Of a stretch of DNA of 64,000 nt, positions 58,641 through 64,000 are shown piece by piece (within the stretch, counting starts at the first letter, position 1; every line of letters begins with the position of its first letter). The position numbers were made by a program, and so were the translations under genes. The stretch covers positions 1,248,897 to 1,312,896 of the forward strand of contig NMRA01000016.1 of the NCBI GenBank assembly GCA_002633005.1, given 5' to 3'. The DNA is from Phoronis australis (Eukaryota > Phoronida > Phoronidae). The notes under the pieces are model-generated. The model was not told the DNA's origin. It worked only from the letters and a program-made list of their open reading frames with translations, and did no database searches.

Positions 58641-60450
58641 CGGTATTTTTGTGCAACTGGACGAAAAAATAGTGAATAATTCTTGTCTGCTGTGATTTTA
58701 GAAATCAAATTTATTAAAGTATGCCATAAATATTCTATAGTATTTATTTACTTCTACTGCATTTAGAAATTAAAATTCGATAACACATTAGTCACGGGAT
58801 AAAAATCGCATACGAATTCATTAACACAATCAGTACTCACTGTATGAATGTTGGGTCAAGTTAAAAATCCAAAGGGACAGAGGTCGGGAGAGAGGGCATT
58901 ACCAGCAATTCGTAAACTAGGTCATCCGCCAGGTTCTCTGCGTAAACTAGGTCATCGCTTAGGGACAAGTTAGCGCTTCACTCTCCGCGTGTCTACTGGA
59001 GAGAAGCACCCAGGAAGGTTCTACATTTTGTAGCCCAAAATTACCAAAGTTCAAATATATTGAAAAGGAAAGACAAAACATAGCATTACAGATGTCTGGC
59101 CAATATCATGAGTCACTACTCGTAAGCAAATCAAAGCTGTCCTTACTCGTTGCCTTATCTCGCACTACCCGTCAATCGACTAGTTTTCAGTTCGCAATNA
59201 TGTGCGGGCTCGTGTAGTGTTTTTGTTGACGTAATCTTAGACAGCGTTTTGTGAATACTTCGCGCACCAATTAACCTTAGAAAATACTTGCCAGAATACT
59301 TCCGTTGTGCTAAAACAACGTGAACATATGAGGCGGAAATTTCATTTTACCTCCACGCACGTATACGAATTGCTTTCAGTTACTACAAGAGGAAGTCGAA
59401 GATTGTTTACAACACGAAAATTTCGTATGAAATTCCAGGAGATTGTTTTTAAAATACATCTTTTAACTGGAGTTGTTTCCATACGATAGGGCTCCCCCCC
59501 CCCACGTACACGACCGGGATACAAGAAGAACGACTCAGACTCTTTTCCTACTGCACGTTTTCTCAACATGATTTTGCGTCCACACAAAGACACTTGGGCC
59601 TTTTCCGGAAAACGTATGGGATTTTGGGGAAAGTTCTATTGCTTACCATAGGTCCCTCATTAGGTATAATGCTTTAAAAGGAGTGTAAGGATGCACTTGA
59701 GATAAGAAAATTCATCTCATTGATGGTGATCTTAAGTTTGGTTGACTTGAAATACCAGTAAAGATTTACTTTAACCTCTGCGTTGATAAGTCATCGATAT
59801 ATTTTTAATATTTAAACAGTCTTTTTGAAGACAAAATTGAAAAAAAAATATTTTGACACATTTTTCCATACCTTTGTCTCGCGCCAGAAATGCAAAACGA
59901 TCCCGAATGTGGGGGGTTTTTCGGTCCTTGTTTCCGAAAGAGCCCCCATGCGGGGCTTAATGTTGGTGGAAATCTCCAAATACAAAGTTTTGTGACCTGT
60001 CTAGTCAAGTAATCAGGATGAACTTGCGTCTTTATATTATGAAGAAAATACCTATTTAAGCTCCAAAATGACATATGACGTCGACAAAAGGCAACCTTGC
60101 TGCCTGTTTTGCCCTGCATGCAAATGAAATGAATTTAGATAACCGCCCAGGATATTTAGGTGACCAATCTGAGCAGTAAAATAAAATTTATTATAATGTT
60201 AATGTGAATCGTGGGCACTGGGTTCATGGCAGACACGCTTCGTTGTTTTGAACTAACCTGGATATTTTAAAAAGTTATTCATAACCATGTGGGGCGTACA
60301 TAAAATTACACTTCAACGCATTTCAATGTGATATATGTAATATTTTTTAACGCAAGTTATGCACCATAGCAACGACTTTTAATACCTGGACTACTCGACT
60401 ATTTTTAGGGGACGGGTGGCTTTGAGAACGTAGGATACACTCGCCTGTGG

Positions 60451-60535
60451 AGGGGCGGGAAGGAGGGAGGGGGGTGTAGGAGGGAGGGAGGGATGGAGGG
60501 GAGGAAGGGAGGGACGGAGAGAAGCAGGGAGGCAA
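60451..60535. repeat. Purine-rich GGGA tract in A4
   Basis: Counterpart of 2870-2960. Leads to Pro/Ser-rich antisense frames. Confidence 0.85.
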
Positions 60536-60920
60536 ACAAGATTTTCTCTGCTCTGTGACGTCATTGTGATATTTCTAGCTGCAATTCATCTGCAATGTGT
60601 TTCAAAACATATAACGTGCCGTTCGTTTATTATATATGTTGGAAACTTCAGTAGTGTGCTTTGATCAAGATAAGGTGGTATCTAGTTATGTTTCCAAGAA
60701 CTTAAAATAATCCAAACTTTTTATACCATTGTCTTTTATTCTGATTTTGGATTGATAATGTCGCTTATATTTTAACGGAGTTAGTGAAAAACACGTTGTT
60801 TTTATCGTGTTAAGACAAAAACAATTAGTAGATGCTTTACGACGCTTTATTTATCGGGACAGTGTGGACGTCTGTGCATGCGTGAAGGGATAGCGCCATG
60901 CCTATGTTATCCGCACACAT

Positions 60921-61104
60921 TGCATGCGCGCACCCAGCTTAAAATATAGGGGGGCTCGAATTTTTCAGTATGTGGACCTTTTACGAATTGTGCATTTGCG
61001 CCGAATTCCTGAGAACTTTTGTCTCGTTTTCTCGGACTTTTTCTTTCTCTGAGGCGGGGGGGGGGGCNNGCTTGTTCGAGCCCCCCTCAGTGCGCGCATG
61101 CATT
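60921..61104. mobile_element. Inverted-repeat element around a G run and two n
   Basis: The left end reads ttgcatgcgcgcac ... ggggggctcgaa (60923-60962) and the right end ttcgagcccccc ... gtgcgcgcatgcat (61073-61103). They pair apart from a 12-bp interruption. The middle has a G run at 61055-61066 directly before the nn at 61068-61069. Possibly a small MITE-like element. Confidence 0.55.
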
Positions 61105-62187
61105 GACAATCTTACATCAGGTGAAAATGATAAACAAACCAATGTCCCTTAAAATGTAAACTCCGCTGGCTTTTTAACATCGCTTTTTGCCGGTTCACTA
61201 CGACAAACGTTTTACGTCAAATACCTCACGCGCTATTGGGGGGTTATGTTATTTTAATTAAGTTTATGGATGACTGCTTCAAGATTCATACTTATGCAAC
61301 TTCCACACCGAGTTTGTCCCTGCCCCACCAGACACCGCTCGACGTCCAGCCTTCGTTACATTTGATAATGACGTAGTTGCCATGACTTTCACGCAGCCCT
61401 AAGGTTAGGCAACAGTAATAAAACTAAAGAACTATAATCGCTGGTGTTTAACAACAAAGGAAATCCTATGCGCGAATCTGATGCTAATAAATATAAAGAA
61501 ATATAAAACAAATAATTGTTGATTTGTTTCGGGTTTATATAAGTTGAAATCGAAGGCAGAGCTCAGTAATGTCTTGAAAATATGCACCATTGTCAGTAAT
61601 TTCCTCGTTTTTTAGTTTCAAGTCAAAATTGCCGGCGTACACGCGAATTTACTCCACCAGACGACAGCACGCCAACCATGAAATACTACCTGTACTATAG
61701 TATACGAATTGGCTCTACTTTCCTTCCTTCACGGGTTGAGTTGTAGAAGATACATCGCCAGACGTACGCCGAGAGATGGTCATGTAACGGGAATGCTCAA
61801 TTATTTTTGATGTATAAAATGCTAAATCATAGGTATGGAAACAGAAACCTGTGGATACTAGAATGGATATACCTGTAAATACACTGTTAAAGTTACAATT
61901 TGTCCTAAAGATGCAAATTATTGATCCCCTAACGAAAAAGTTGTGACTCTTTAACGTGCGATTCGTCAAGTAAATTGCATTAATAATAAGGTTGCATTCA
62001 ATTTAATTGTGAAAGATCGAAGAACATCAAATACAAAAGTATATTGAGAGGTTTGTCCATATTTGTTGGACTTTCTGGTTTTCAGTATACTTTCACTCAA
62101 AAGTTATCACCAGCTCCCGGCGACAACAATCGGTTGGCAAGTTACCGTACTTTAGGGTGGGGTTGGTGGACCAATTAACAGAGTTGT

Positions 62188-62789
62188 TGCTTGTTCTTTT
62201 CACTGTTCATCAACATTTGTTATTTTCATTTCCTTGTCTTCAGGCTTGCATTCTCTAGGATGCAACAATTCTTCCGTCGCCATATTTTTGTTTTGTTTAG
62301 CAAAACCTCACCAGCAAGCTCTAATAGCGTTTGCTGTAAATTTGTATTGTCATCAATGTAGTTCTATTCCTTGACATGAATGTTGTTAAAATGCAATAAT
62401 CTTTGACTATGCGGAAAGCTTTGCACGAAAAAAATAACAACACCTTTAAACTCATTTTTAACGAAACAACGAAAACGTGAGTCGGATTTTTTTTGAGAGT
62501 ATTAGAAATACTTAAGTGACCAATGTCCCTTCCACCACATGTTTACATGCTTTCATAGTTTGAATTGAGTTTCACAGTAATAAAAATCAAATTTTGGTAC
62601 GAAATGAAGTGCAAACTGGGGTTAATCAAAAACAGCTTGTTGCGAGAACGAACGGCAGGAGTGGATAAACAAGGATGCTAAACATTATGTTTACGCATGT
62701 CGACAATAAAAACTCCATGAATTATAATCATTTGTCGATAAACGGTTCAGCCATTTTATTGCATTTCCTCGGTCTGCTGATCATAGGGT
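62188..62789. other. 600-bp segment absent from block A1
   Basis: In A1 the flanks are adjacent (5380-5395). No coding frame, terminal repeat or clear target duplication was found. Confidence 0.4.
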
Positions 62790-62879
62790 TATGGGAAGAC
62801 TGTCAATGTTGCTGTTTTTTTTAAATATGTGTGTCGATAGCAGCTGATGAGCGTGTAGTGTTGAGGTTTAAATTATTCC

Positions 62880-63869
62880 CAATAAGTTCACGCACAAACA
62901 CCTTGGAATTGCTACTAGACCACAAGCTTACATTTACTCCGCACTGCCGCGAACTCGTTCCACAAAGTACAAAAATTAATCAATCAAATTAGAATTGTCT
63001 CTCGTCATCTCAACTCCATGCATCTTGAAACTCTGTTCAAGCCTTTTGTTCTTCCACATCTAGATTACAGTGACATAATCTACCAATCGGCAAACGCTGG
63101 CATACTCCCTCAATTAGAAAGACTACAATACCAAGCAGCTTTAGTCATAATAGGAGCATACAAAGGATCCAACACAATCAAGGTTCTAAACAGTCTCAAC
63201 TGGAGCAAACTAGCAACCCGTCGTAAACTCCACTTGTCCATGTACACATTCAAAGTCTTAACCAACATAAACAATTACTCAAACAAAAATGACTCCTACA
63301 AAAGACCTAACACGAGACCAGGACTGCAGCAAAGTAATATCCATCTTCCCTCAGCCAAGTCTTCAGGAAATCTACCATATTAACTTGTATTGACAACTGG
63401 AATTCCTTACCATCCAAAATAAAAGAGAGCACTTCAATCGTCACTCTAAAAATAAGTTTAAAATGCATACTACTACTCAAGAGTTGCCAGTCCCATTGAC
63501 ATCGCTCCAACTTCCTCGCAACCACGAAATAATCATATACAGATCAAGATGCGGTCTATTCCTAAACAACGAGAAATTTAAACATAATTTTAATAATATT
63601 TCGCCTCTGTGTTGCTGTGGAGACGCACAGGCAAATGCTCATGTTTTCTTTGCTCGTGAGGTATGCAAGGAGCAGAGGGTACAGCTTTTCCAGACACTCG
63701 AACAATACCCCAATATTTATAAAAATATTCTGAAATTCCGCAAGTGTTGAACAAAATTAATTTTTTTCTATATGGAAGTCAAGAACTCAACCCAAATGAA
63801 AATAAGGTTTTATTCGAATTAGTATCAAAATTTCGTTATAATATTAAATCTCTTTGTGTAAGTGGATAG
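62880..63869 (+). pseudogene. Non-LTR retrotransposon RT C-terminus relic (L2/CR1/jockey-like)
   Basis: Thumb and C-terminal parts of an RT are readable in three frames. First come fragments of 'LDHKLTFTPHC' near 62920. Then 63018-63300 gives FKPFVLPHLDYSDIIYQ and LERLQYQAALVIIGAYKGS. Then a frame with 'DNWNSLP' lies near 63400, and 63463-63750 gives RSRCGLFLNNEKFKHNF and the CCCGDAQANAHVFF Cys/His segment. A last frame ends LVSKFRYNIKSLCVSG before TAG at 63867. The A, B and C catalytic motifs are upstream and missing. It is oriented like the relic at 8958-9545, which covers the complementary part of an RT, but the two are 54 kb apart. Confidence 0.88.
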
Positions 63870-64000
63870 AATTGTATAAATGTGTATGAAAATGATTTAT
63901 TTACATTCGTAATCATATGTCATTGTAATCTTAACAGTTTTTTATTTTATGTATTTGTGTAAAATAATTGTATACATATTTCTTTTTTGTGTATTTGTGT
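63870..64000. other. AT-rich tail after the RT relic
   Basis: Probably the 3' untranslated part of the retrotransposon. 'tttatgtatttgtgt' and 'tttgtgtatttgtgt' form a short direct repeat at the window end. Confidence 0.4.

Larger units (their letters stand above)
58170..62180. repeat. Block A, copy A4
   Basis: 58200-58270 match 1955-2030 and 41925-42000; 58640-58790 match 2100-2270; 60060-60440 match 2330-2680; 62050-62170 match 5250-5360. Sequence between these points is rearranged or replaced. No gene recognised. Confidence 0.65.

Noticed and set aside
1-64000. CRISPR arrays, bacterial operons or viral genes
   Set aside because: No regularly spaced identical repeats, no long prokaryotic-style frames; all coding evidence is spliced animal genes or retroelement and transposon relics.

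Overview
The window is eukaryotic nuclear DNA, AT-rich and intron-dense, from an invertebrate animal. The evidence is GT-AG introns, a tRNA-derived SINE, L2/CR1-type reverse transcriptase relics, a mariner relic with DD37D spacing, a Penelope-like fragment, a THAP-domain relic and a CTHRC1-type secreted gene family. A marine invertebrate (amphioxus, hemichordate, lophotrochozoan or cnidarian) fits best, but I cannot name the species. No bacterial or viral genes, rRNA genes or CRISPR arrays are visible.

The only genes I can rebuild completely are three tandem paralogues on the minus strand: gene 1 (13509-20764), gene 2 (27689-33679) and gene 3 (48925-53405). Each has six exons with matching phases and encodes a small secreted protein of 189, 183 or 190 residues. 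The architecture is signal peptide, Cys-Cys-Cys-Gly segment, short coiled coil and CTHRC1-like C-terminal domain. The Gly-X-Y collagen stretch that names the vertebrate family is absent, and the coiled coil sits in its place. Each gene has a TATA box 44-55 bp upstream of the ATG and a conserved proximal promoter block. A 32-nt mini-exon is tandemly duplicated in the first intron of every copy; the second copy of the exon is intact only in gene 3 and could only be read in another frame.

The whole window is a ladder of segmental duplications. Block A recurs at 1-5580, 36930-43200 and 58170-62880. Block B (3' flank of the genes) recurs at 9745-13508 and 46970-48924, with a part at 27100-27688. 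Block C (5' flank) recurs at 20818-25560 and 53460-58150, with a part at 33735-34720. Because paralogous sites can be compared, several insertions can be delimited against an empty site: the SINE at 10291-10542, a 1.6-kb insert at 10774-12364, 538 bp at 21734-22271, 338 bp at 52460-52797 and 732 bp at 54955-55686.

Three single-n positions (6891, 19212, 37506) each sit exactly between two near-identical direct copies of 0.81, 0.14 and 2.17 kb. This is the signature of unmerged allelic contig ends, so these 'tandem duplications' are probably assembly artefacts. If so, the two copies around 6891 are alleles, and they differ by inversion of the 12-nt loop of a 45-bp hairpin.

The other sequence is repeats and relics: a 72-bp minisatellite, several inverted-repeat MITEs, intronic GGT-type repeats shared by all three genes, dinucleotide tracts (one with a 103-n gap), two truncated reverse transcriptases, a mariner relic and a frameshifted THAP gene.
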